From the NCBI GenBank assembly GCA_945877965.1, contig CAMCTH010000392.1, positions 1-5,114 of the forward strand: a stretch of 5,114 bases of DNA, in the 5' to 3' direction. A program made the translations under genes and the position numbers. Source of the stretch: Planctomicrobium piriforme (GTDB taxonomy: Bacteria > Planctomycetota > Planctomycetia > Pirellulales > PNKZ01). Positions within the stretch are counted from its first letter, which is position 1; every line of letters starts with the position of its first letter. This document shows, in pieces, positions 1 through 5,114 of the stretch. The notes beneath the pieces were generated by a model, which ran no database searches, was not told where the DNA came from, and saw nothing but the letters and a program-made list of their open reading frames with translations.

Positions 1-1242
1 GATCGCCTGGCCCACGATCCGGCCATGAAGTTGGCCGTCTGGGATCGTCCCGGCCGACAACCGTTGGAAGAACGCTTGGCCAGTCAGCCCAGCCAGTCGC
101 GGCTGATCGACATTCTCACGCTCACGTCCGGCAATCGAGCGGCGCTGCGCGACTCGCTGGGCGAGGCTTGCCGGCGTCATCTGCGGGCCACGGGAGGCGA
201 CCACGCCGCGCGCAAGGTGACCATCGACATCGACAGCTTTCCGATTCTCGTGCATGGCCGGCAACCCGGCGCCGCCTACAACGGCCACTACCGAGAGACG
301 GTCTATCATCCGCTGGTGGCCAGTTACTCGGTGGCCGGCAAGTACGACGGCATGCAAGACGGACACCGCCTGGGGAATGGCTTCGTCCATGCCATCTTGC
401 GGCAAGGGCAAGTTCATACGGCGCAGGGTGTGAAGCGGTTCCTGCAGGAAGTCGTCCGCCTCGCCCACGGCCTGGGACACGTCCTCGACTTCCGCATCGA
501 CGCCGGCTATACGGACGGCGTGACGTTGGACTTCCTCACCGACGAAAAGCTCCGTTTTCTCGGGCGACTCAAGAGTAATCCGGTGCTCGATCGACTGGCC
601 GCGCCGCATCTCGGACGGCCCGTCGGGCGGCCGCCGAAGCAGGGCTACGAGGAGGTCGTCGAACTCGGTCTGCATCAAGCCGAGTCGTGGCAGCATCCGC
701 AGCGCGTGCTGTTGGTGATGGTCGACCGGCCCGATCCGAAAACGGGCCAACTCAACCTGCTACCCGACTATTTCTTTCTCGTAGTCGGTTGGAAGGCGGA
801 GGAACTCGACGGTCCGACGGCACTGGAACACTACCGTCAGCGGGGCACGTTCGAGGATCGCATCGGCGAGTTTCAGCAAGCGATCCGACCGCGCCTTTCG
901 CACGACGACTTCTCGGCCAACGAAGCCTTGTTGCGGTTGTCGCTGTTGGCCTTCAACCTGGCGTCGATGTTGCGGATCGAATACGAAGCGGCGGCCGGCA
1001 GTTGCTGCGATCTCGGCCGCTTTCAACGCGACGTGCTGAAAGCCGGCGGACGAGTCGTGAAAGGCTCGCACCGCTTGCTGCTGTACGTGGCGCGGGTCGT
1101 GACTCCCTTTTGGCGGCAACTCGTCGCCTGCCTTAACCGCTGGAAACTTCCCGCCCGCTTTCCTCAGCCACGCGGAGCGCAGGCCCGACCTTGGCTGCCG
1201 CCGCCGCGGCAGGCCTTCCTGCACGAGGTGCGACGCTGCTAA
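1..1242 (+). CDS. IS1380-family DDE transposase, 5'-truncated by window edge
   Basis: This is the C-terminal 413 residues of a cut-and-paste transposase that would bind the element's ends and catalyse strand cleavage and transfer. The frame is open to base 1 (DRLAHDPA precedes the Met at 25), so that Met is internal and the real start lies outside the window. Numbering from that Met, the first catalytic Asp is in IDIDSF (68-70), followed by the typical YNGHY...YHPLVA block (85-98). The second Asp is in FRIDAGYTD (159), and the glutamate is in YRQRGTFEDRIGEF (E277). The last block fits the Y-(2)-R-(3)-E-(6)-K/R signature of IS4-like enzymes as Y270, R273, E277, with Gln at 284 instead of the usual Lys. 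A C-terminal FSANEALLRLSLLAFNL segment is also typical. The Arg- and Pro-rich tail ends at TAA. The visible part has no frameshift or internal stop, so it may be functional. Family assignment is firm; activity is not shown. Confidence 0.9.
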   Translation, partial: DRLAHDPAMKLAVWDRPGRQPLEERLASQPSQSRLIDILTLTSGNRAALRDSLGEACRRHLRATGGDHAARKVTIDIDSFPILVHGRQPGAAYNGHYRETVYHPLVASYSVAGKYDGMQDGHRLGNGFVHAILRQGQVHTAQGVKRFLQEVVRLAHGLGHVLDFRIDAGYTDGVTLDFLTDEKLRFLGRLKSNPVLDRLAAPHLGRPVGRPPKQGYEEVVELGLHQAESWQHPQRVLLVMVDRPDPKTGQLNLLPDYFFLVVGWKAEELDGPTALEHYRQRGTFEDRIGEFQQAIRPRLSHDDFSANEALLRLSLLAFNLASMLRIEYEAAAGSCCDLGRFQRDVLKAGGRVVKGSHRLLLYVARVVTPFWRQLVACLNRWKLPARFPQPRGAQARPWLPPPRQAFLHEVRRC

Positions 1243-1244
1243 CG

Positions 1245-1265
1245 TCGCGAGCCGATCGCGAGCCG
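1245..1265. repeat. Tandem 10-bp direct repeat just after the transposase stop
   Basis: TCGCGAGCCG occurs at 1245-1254 and again at 1256-1265, separated by one A, giving an 11-bp period close to one helical turn. It starts 2 bp after the IS1380 transposase stop codon. It could be a subterminal transposase-binding repeat or chance in GC-rich DNA. Nothing else in the sequence decides between these. Confidence 0.5.
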
Positions 1266-1299
1266 CTTCTCGAACGCAACGCAGACGACCGGGGGTAAG

Positions 1300-1314
1300 G
1301 GGGCGGTGCGCCCC
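1300..1314. other. Short GC hairpin downstream of IS1380 transposase
   Basis: GGGGCG (1300-1305) and CGCCCC (1309-1314) form a perfect 6-bp stem with a GTG loop. It lies 58 bp after the transposase stop. No T-run follows, so it is not a standard intrinsic terminator. It may slow transcription leaving the element or be incidental. Confidence 0.35.
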
Positions 1315-1375
1315 GATTCATCGCTCAACGGCAGCCGAGCCACTGTCGAGAAGCCTGCGAACGATCGTAGGGAAG

Positions 1376-1396
1376 GATGAATAAGTCCGGGTTAAA
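1376..1396 (+). repeat. Candidate right terminal repeat of the IS1380 element
   Basis: A stretch beginning GATGAATAAG and continuing TCCGGGTTA lies about 135 bp after the transposase stop. It resembles, from memory, the ATGAATAA-N-CGGGTTA style of ends seen on some IS1380-family elements. The matching left end is outside the window, so the inverted repeat cannot be verified and the exact outer base is unknown. Confidence 0.25.
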
Positions 1397-1557
1397 TGAG
1401 AATGCTGAAGTCGCGCGTGGTCTCGGCCGCATCGCGTGATTGACGGTGCCGAGAAGCCAACCCTTTGTGACGCGGCGGTCGGCGTCGGTATGATGGGTGC
1501 TGATGAGACGGCCGACCGTTAGAAGCCGCGTGGTTATCATTGATATAGTGTAGTGCT

Positions 1558-1689
1558 TCAAGTTGTCGGGGAGTTATCGAGTACGGCTCTTGCTCGACGG
1601 ACTTTGGCGAGGATGACTTCGGGCAACGCTTTCCAGAGATATGCGAGTTGCCTACCGCCAGCCCGCGCTTCTACGATTGCCAACGGGTG
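1558..1689 (-). pseudogene. Possible C-terminal remnant of an unidentified protein
   Basis: The minus-strand frame ending at 1558 reads RQLAYLWKALPEVILAKVRR near its end and uses GC-rich codons in a coding-like way. The LWKALPEVILAKV part loosely resembles the 'W-LPEAIRAGILAMV' tails found on many planctomycete proteins, including some tyrosine recombinases, as I remember them. No start, upstream domain or ribosome site supports an intact gene. The opposite strand also looks partly coding, so this is a weak call. Confidence 0.2.
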
Positions 1690-1941
1690 CTGGATTGGAT
1701 GTGAGTCACGGAAGAACAGGCTGCGAAGATCGAGTATCCGAGAAGACATCAAGCCGCGACGGCGACCGCGTGGCTCAATGCCAGGGCCCACCGAACGGGA
1801 AGAGCCTTGGTGAAAGGTACGATCGCTCGCAACGAGAGTTCGGTGCAGAATCAGATGACTCGCAGTAGAGGACCATCGCGCTAAATATTTCGGTTTTCTG
1901 CGTCAAGATACATGGTGGTGGCCGGATAGCTATTGAAACTT

Positions 1942-1945
1942 GGAG
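1942..1945 (+). promoter_or_regulatory. Ribosome binding site of the small truncated gene
   Basis: GGAG lies 10 bases upstream of the ATG at 1956, within TTGGAGACC. Its presence supports that start and suggests the small ORF was a real gene. Confidence 0.5.
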
Positions 1946-1955
1946 ACCTTGGATC

Positions 1956-2243
1956 ATGAGTGAAATATGCCCAACCACTACTCCATCGCCCGAAGTTAAA
2001 CGACAGATTCTGCCGTCGCCACTGCAGGAACAACTGCTTCGTTGTCGTCTGGTTCTAAAGCCGCGTTCTTCTGTCCTCGCGATGTGGGAGCAGCTACTGA
2101 GTGCAGAGGACCGAGCATTTCTGGGCGGCAACATGGAAGATTGCTACCGTTCGTTGGGAACCGTCGGCATATGGATGAAGCTGAAAGGCGTGTCAGAGCT
2201 TCGTGCTTCGGTCGATCTTGCGTTAGAACTCGATCATATGTAA
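1956..2243 (+). CDS. Hypothetical protein, 3' end cut by the IS66 element
   Basis: I do not recognise this 95-residue protein. It has a Shine-Dalgarno-like GGAG at suitable spacing. The N-terminus is Pro/Thr-rich (about 1-22). A helical, more conserved-looking part follows (about 38-93), with SVLAMWEQLLSAEDRAFLGG and then YRSLGTVGIWMKLKGVSE. No signal peptide or membrane segment is visible. The last codons are decisive: CAT at 2235-2237 is followed by AT plus the first G of the IS, making ATG, and the next IS bases TAA form the stop. The natural C-terminus was therefore removed and the IS provides termination. The original length and function are unknown. It could be an inactive fragment or a nearly complete small protein that lost only a few residues. 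Confidence 0.55.
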   Translation: MSEICPTTTPSPEVKRQILPSPLQEQLLRCRLVLKPRSSVLAMWEQLLSAEDRAFLGGNMEDCYRSLGTVGIWMKLKGVSELRASVDLALELDHM

Positions 2244-2253
2244 TTGATTACCG
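2240..2253 (+). repeat. Left terminal inverted repeat of the IS66 element
   Basis: GTAATTGATTACCG is the exact reverse complement of the right end. Mismatches occur immediately outside and inside it, which fixes the boundary. Its outer 12 bases also form a small dyad, GTAAT-TG-ATTAC. Confidence 0.92.
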
Positions 2254-2298
2254 CATCGAACTTGCGCGATTTTCCGGGAGCGGATATTCTCGGCATTC

Positions 2299-3693
2299 AT
2301 GGCCGCCGATCGATCCCCTCCACCGTGCCCGCGTTGCCGAGAATTGGAGCATCGAGTAGCGGAGCTGGAATCGCTAGTGCGATCGCTGAGCGAGCAGGTG
2401 TCGAAGCTGACTGCGGCGTTGGAAGAAGAGCGTCGTCGGGGCAAGCGACAGGCGGCTCCGTTCTCGAAGGGTCCGCCGGTCGCGGAACCGAAGCCGCCGG
2501 GTCGTAAGTCGGGGAAGCGTCACGGTCCGCACGCGCATCGCAGCGTACCGCCGCGGATCGACGAGACCTATGACGTGCCGCTGCCGCCGGCGTGCCCGCA
2601 CTGCGGCGAGCGGCACGTGAGTGAAACGCACGTCGCCGTGCAGCATCAGACCGAGATTCCCCGCACGGTGATTTATCGCCGCTTCGACGTGCATGTCGGC
2701 ACGTGCGATGCTTGCGGCCGCACCGTCGCCGACCGTCACGCCTTGCAGACCAACTCGGCCCGCGGGGCGGCGGCCGGTCAACTGGGGCCGAACGTCCACG
2801 CCTTGCTCGCGCTGCTCAACAAAGAGCTGGGACTGTCGCACGGCAAGAGCGTGAAGCTGCTCTCGACGTTGTTCCCCGAACTGCGGATCGCCCGAGCTAC
2901 CAGCGTCCGCTCGACGCAGCGGACGGCCGAGCGGTGCGCCGCCGCTCACGAACAACTGCGAATCGACCTGCGGGGCGCGTCGGAGGTCGCGCCCGACGAG
3001 ACCGGTTGGCGGGTCGGCGGCCGCTTGGCCTGGCTGCACGCTTTCGTCAGCAAGAGAACGACGTGTTACGTGATCGATCCGACCCGCAGCCACGAACCGG
3101 CCGAACGACTGCTGGGGCTCGATTGGTCGGGCACGCTGGTGCATGACGGCTGGAGCGTGTACGACCGCTTCACGCGAGCCTTTCATCAGCAATGCCTGCG
3201 ACACTTGCAGCGACGTTGCCAAGAACTTTTGGAGACGGCCGTCCGCGGTGCCGTACGCTTGCCACGCGCGGTGCTCGGGCTCATCGATCGGGCGTTCGCC
3301 GTGCGTCGATCTTGGCGCGGGCATCGGTTGAACGGGGACGACTCGGCCCAGTACGGCTTGGGCTTGGCGTGCGAGTTGGAACGGTTGGCTGCGGGCCGCT
3401 TCACCCACGAACCGAATCGTCGCTTGGCCCGCCACGTTCGGAAACATGCGATGCAGTGGTTCTGGTTCTTGATCGATCCGGCGATTCAAGCCACGAACCA
3501 CTGGGCCGAGCAAGCTATTCGTCCCGCGGTCGTGAATCGCAAGGTCTGGGGCGGCAACCGCAGCTGGGCCGGTGCACGTGCGCAAAGTATTCTGATGTCG
3601 GTGATCCGCACCTGCGGACAACGGGCCGTCGAACCGTTCGCCTTCCTGCTCGAAGTGCTCTGCCGACCACAGCCGCAACTCATTCCGGCGTGA
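2299..3693 (+). CDS. IS66-family transposase (TnpC-type DDE)
   Basis: The protein has 464 residues and catalyses transposition of the surrounding IS. It begins with a CPRC pair (Cys10, Cys13) and a leucine-zipper-like coiled coil (about 15-48), likely for DNA binding and multimerisation. A basic, Pro-rich linker (about 50-85) follows, then a zinc-finger-like pair of CxxC motifs (C99/C102 and C136/C139). The catalytic core shows D233 in APDETGW, D283 in VHDGWSVYD and E404 in NHWAEQAIRP, followed by VVNRKVWGGNRS, a strong IS66 hallmark. A C-terminal tail follows (about 432-464). ATG 2299 is the first start after the in-frame TGA at 2245. GGGAG at 2276-2280 is a rather distant ribosome site. The stop lies 2 bp before the right repeat. 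The frame is intact with all catalytic residues present, so the enzyme is probably active. It lacks the TnpA/TnpB partners of classical IS66. Confidence 0.95.
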   Translation: MAADRSPPPCPRCRELEHRVAELESLVRSLSEQVSKLTAALEEERRRGKRQAAPFSKGPPVAEPKPPGRKSGKRHGPHAHRSVPPRIDETYDVPLPPACPHCGERHVSETHVAVQHQTEIPRTVIYRRFDVHVGTCDACGRTVADRHALQTNSARGAAAGQLGPNVHALLALLNKELGLSHGKSVKLLSTLFPELRIARATSVRSTQRTAERCAAAHEQLRIDLRGASEVAPDETGWRVGGRLAWLHAFVSKRTTCYVIDPTRSHEPAERLLGLDWSGTLVHDGWSVYDRFTRAFHQQCLRHLQRRCQELLETAVRGAVRLPRAVLGLIDRAFAVRRSWRGHRLNGDDSAQYGLGLACELERLAAGRFTHEPNRRLARHVRKHAMQWFWFLIDPAIQATNHWAEQAIRPAVVNRKVWGGNRSWAGARAQSILMSVIRTCGQRAVEPFAFLLEVLCRPQPQLIPA

Positions 3694-3695
3694 GA

Positions 3696-3709
3696 CGGTA
3701 ATCAATTAC
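3696..3709 (-). repeat. Right terminal inverted repeat of the IS66 element
   Basis: CGGTAATCAATTAC perfectly matches the reverse complement of 2240-2253. It begins 2 bp after the transposase stop codon and its last base marks the outer end of the element. Confidence 0.92.
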
Positions 3710-3731
3710 TGCAGAAGAAGTTCAACAACTC

Positions 3732-4541
3732 GTGGCATGGGCTGGCGACGAAGGATGGAACCCCGGCGTCAATGATGCTCAAGCCTTCTGGAACCTTGAT
3801 CCTGACGGCTTTCTGGCAATTGCCGAGAACGACAAGCTTATCGGCGGCGGTGCAATTATCCGTCACGGTGACGATTTTGGCTTCATGGGACTTTTCATCG
3901 TCCACAATGCTCACCGAGGAAATGGATTGGGAAGGAAGCTGTGGTTCGCTCGCAGAAACCGCTTATTGTCAAGACTCAAAGATGGTGGAACCATCGGGCT
4001 AGACGGGGTAGATGCGATGGTCCCTTTTTACCAGAAAGGGGGATTCACACCGTTCATTCGCCATCGGCGGTTTCAACTCACACAATCTGCGTCGGGATTG
4101 ATTGAATCTGAACGGATTGTGGACGTTGCCTCGGTCGGTCTTCCGATGCTTGCGGATTACGACAGCCGGTGTTTTCCCGTCCGTAGAGAAAAATTTCTGG
4201 TGCAATGGACACAACAAAAAAATGCCGTTTCGTTGGCATTTGTGAAAGACGGACAGCTACTCGGTTTTGGCGTCATGCGTCCCTGCCTAAACGGATGGAG
4301 GATTGGGCCGCTGTTTGCGGACTCCATCGAAGTTGCTGATGCCCTGCTTCAGTCATGCCAACTTTCCAGCAAAGGGATGCCGATCTTTTTGGACGTGCCG
4401 GACAATAATCCACCGGCCATCGCCTTATGCGAGAAGTACGGAATGCAAGAAGTCTTTGGGTGCGTGCGAATGTATTATGGTCCTGTGCCACTACTGGACC
4501 ATCGCCGCATCTTCGGCGTTACGACGCTTGAGATCGGATGA
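3732..4541 (+). CDS. GNAT N-acetyltransferase with C-terminal YitH/HolE-like domain, N-terminus lost at IS junction
   Basis: This is a two-domain acetyltransferase of 269 residues from the GTG. It would transfer an acetyl group from acetyl-CoA to an unknown amine, in the cytoplasm. The first domain (about 1-115) carries EGWNPGVNDAQAFW and DPDGFLAIAE, a beta-strand FGFMGLFIV, and the acetyl-CoA loop HRGNGLGRKLW (R62, G65, G67). IGLDGVDAMVPFYQKGGF follows. The second domain (about 125-269) has FGVMRPCLNGWRIGPLFAD, IFLDVPDNNPPAIALCEKYGM and a final RRIFGVTTLEIG, as in the acetyltransf_18 (YitH/HolE) family. The frame is open upstream to the IS edge as TAEEVQQL, matching the usual 'TPEEVEQLVDWA' start of relatives. 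About 6-10 native residues, including the start and ribosome site, are thus missing. The GTG is the only standard start left, with GAAGAAG (3714-3720) as a poor ribosome site. Its codon use looks less GC-biased than the transposases. Function may be reduced or lost. Confidence 0.85.
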   Translation: MAWAGDEGWNPGVNDAQAFWNLDPDGFLAIAENDKLIGGGAIIRHGDDFGFMGLFIVHNAHRGNGLGRKLWFARRNRLLSRLKDGGTIGLDGVDAMVPFYQKGGFTPFIRHRRFQLTQSASGLIESERIVDVASVGLPMLADYDSRCFPVRREKFLVQWTQQKNAVSLAFVKDGQLLGFGVMRPCLNGWRIGPLFADSIEVADALLQSCQLSSKGMPIFLDVPDNNPPAIALCEKYGMQEVFGCVRMYYGPVPLLDHRRIFGVTTLEIG

Positions 4542-4647
4542 CGGCCCTTTTATCGACGTTCACAATCACCAATTCACGAAGTCCCCATGAACACCGCTTT
4601 GCCTGAAGCTGAAATCATTCCTCTGTCGTGACTTGGCTCCAGCAAGA

Positions 4648-4858
4648 TCAGCTTGCGTCCACGTTGACATTTGAAGAATCTCGATGAGCGGCGTCCATCG
4701 AAAAGCGGGCAGGCACACGGCGACGTATTCGGCTCCCTCGGTTTCAGGCGTACTGTATTGCACCCATTCAGCGGGATGCGTGATGACAGCTTGATGCGAT
4801 CATGGCCGCCGATGCGATGGGGCGTGCATGGAAGAAATGCCACTGCCCGGAGTAGGAA
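4648..4858 (-). pseudogene. Decayed cupin-domain protein, C-terminal half, two frame changes
   Basis: Three consecutive minus-strand frames give, in the right order, pieces of one cupin protein. At 4858-4799 the frame reads LRAVAFLPCTPHRIGGHD, resembling cupin motif 2 (P-x-G-x-P-H). At 4799-4701 it reads HPAEWVQYSTPE and then GAEYVAVCLPAF, a characteristic end-of-barrel segment in one group of small cupins. At 4698-4648 it reads MDAAHRD and soon reaches TGA, matching the 'SPDTVHRD' tail expected after CLPAF. Frame changes are needed near 4799 and near 4700. The N-terminal half with motif 1 is absent: an in-frame TGA lies at 4859-4861 and the SnoaL-like gene begins on the other strand at 4890. 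The comparison is from memory of the family, not a search. It is clearly non-functional if the assignment is right. Confidence 0.5.
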
Positions 4859-4880
4859 TCAGTCACCCATTAACCACGAC

Positions 4881-4884
4881 AGGG
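4881..4884 (+). promoter_or_regulatory. Ribosome binding site of the SnoaL-like gene
   Basis: AGGG lies 5 bases upstream of ATG 4890, in ACAGGGCCACG. It supports this start, as does the match of the protein's beginning to family members. Confidence 0.5.
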
Positions 4885-4889
4885 CCACG

Positions 4890-5114
4890 ATGAGTAGCAC
4901 TTTGACCGAATCTGACCTGATTCGTCTCTGGGAGCGGCATACCGACCTGGAATTCGCCACCAAAAACGCCGTAGCGACCGTCGCCACGATGACGCCGAAC
5001 AATTACGTCAATCACGTTCCCGTGATGACCGGGGGCCGTGGCAAAGACGAAATGATCGAGTTCTACGGGAAGCACTTCATTCCCAAGATGCCCGCTGATA
5101 CCGCTCTGAGGTTG
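4890..5114 (+). CDS. SnoaL-like / NTF2-family protein, 3'-truncated by window edge
   Basis: The first 75 residues are visible and the frame stays open to the last base, so the C-terminal half is outside. It opens with a helix (about 7-33, LIRLWERHTDLEFATKNAVA), then MTPNNYVNHVPVMTGGRGKD (34-53) and EMIEFYGKHFIPKMPAD (54-70). This order of helix, YVNHVP strand, G-rich turn and FYGKHFIP helix is typical of SnoaL-like NTF2-fold proteins. Known members include polyketide cyclases and many uncharacterised small enzymes or binding proteins, some encoded beside dienelactone hydrolases. The substrate cannot be told from this part. The start is supported by AGGG just upstream. No signal peptide is visible, so it is probably cytoplasmic. 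It is preceded by the divergent cupin remnant and has no upstream operon partner. Confidence 0.75.
   Translation, partial: MSSTLTESDLIRLWERHTDLEFATKNAVATVATMTPNNYVNHVPVMTGGRGKDEMIEFYGKHFIPKMPADTALRL

Larger units (their letters stand above)
1397..1955. other. Gene-poor interval between the IS1380 region and the small ORF
   Basis: No frame here has a convincing start, ribosome site and recognisable product. Two short dyads occur: TCTCGGC (1421-1427) with GCCGAGA (1448-1454), and CGGTCGGC (1476-1483) with GCCGACCG (1511-1518). From about 1549 a plus frame and the opposite minus frame both look loosely coding, but each is interrupted or unmatched. The plus frame contains TDFGEDDFGQRFPEICELP and a TGA after VLDWM. 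The region is best read as decayed DNA. Confidence 0.5.
2240..3709 (+). mobile_element. Complete IS66-family insertion sequence (1470 bp), single-ORF type
   Basis: The element is bounded by perfect 14-bp inverted repeats beginning GTAA, the end sequence characteristic of IS66 elements, and encloses one IS66 transposase gene filling most of its length. There are no tnpA or tnpB reading frames, so it resembles the compact ISBst12-like subgroup more than the classical three-gene IS66. IS66 elements normally create 8-bp target duplications. Here the left flank (2232-2239, GATCATAT) and right flank (3710-3717, TGCAGAAG) do not match. The flanking genes on both sides are truncated at the element's edges. 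Confidence 0.9.
4542..4889. other. Interval without an intact gene between GNAT and SnoaL-like genes
   Basis: The GNAT stop is followed by no clear intrinsic terminator. A 14-codon plus-strand ORF starts at ATG 4587 (MNTALPEAEIIPLS) but has no ribosome site and is not recognised. Most of the remainder, 4648-4858, is a decayed minus-strand cupin remnant listed separately. Confidence 0.5.

Noticed and set aside
760..1224. Minus-strand open frame of 154 codons inside the IS1380 transposase
   Set aside because: It lies entirely antisense to a clearly recognised transposase and shows no motif or ribosome site.
1300..1314. Hairpin as an intrinsic terminator
   Set aside because: The stem is good but is followed by GATTCATC, with no T-run.
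1325..1561. Minus-strand 78-codon frame spanning the candidate IS1380 end
   Set aside because: It contains FNPDLFI, which is just the translation of the candidate IS terminal sequence. No recognisable product or good ribosome site.
2374..3705. Minus-strand open frame of 443 codons opposite the IS66 transposase
   Set aside because: It is a codon-bias shadow of a GC-rich gene. The plus strand has all IS66 motifs, while the antisense product is Arg/Gln-rich with no recognisable domain.
4863..5075. Minus-strand 70-codon frame at the right edge
   Set aside because: It is the antisense shadow of the SnoaL-like gene, which runs off the window on the plus strand.
1..5114. CRISPR array, tRNA, rRNA or a multi-gene novel system
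   Set aside because: No regularly spaced repeats, no cloverleaf or rRNA-like stretch, and no cluster of co-directional unknown genes. The content is explained by two ISs and gene remnants.

Overview
The window is GC-rich bacterial DNA holding two insertion sequences of different families and remnants of ordinary genes. Transposase styles, codon use and the small accessory genes suggest a planctomycete-like bacterium. That is an impression from protein style, since no rRNA or marker gene is present.

Layout, left to right. (1) Positions 1-1242 are the 3' part of an IS1380-family DDE transposase whose reading frame runs off the left edge. Its right end probably lies within about 150 bp after the stop. 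(2) Positions 1243-1955 hold no convincing intact gene, only short repeats, small dyads and a doubtful coding remnant on the minus strand. (3) A small unrecognised gene starts at 1956 and is cut at its 3' end by the next element. (4) Positions 2240-3709 are a complete, compact IS66-family element with perfect 14-bp terminal inverted repeats starting GTAA and one transposase gene (2299-3693). No tnpA or tnpB partner is present. (5) Directly after it comes a two-domain GNAT acetyltransferase (3732-4541) whose extreme N-terminus is missing at the IS boundary. (6) Positions 4542-4889 contain a decayed cupin gene remnant on the minus strand, readable only by changing frame twice. (7) From 4890 to the right edge is the start of a SnoaL-like (NTF2-fold) protein gene.

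The best structural observation is the IS66 junction. The element has no 8-bp target duplication, and it separates two different genes, one missing its 3' end and the other its 5' end. This fits an IS-adjacent deletion or recombination between two copies, not a simple insertion. I see no operon or multi-gene system and no evidence of a new defence or metabolic system. The window reads as a mobile-element-rich, decaying accessory region.
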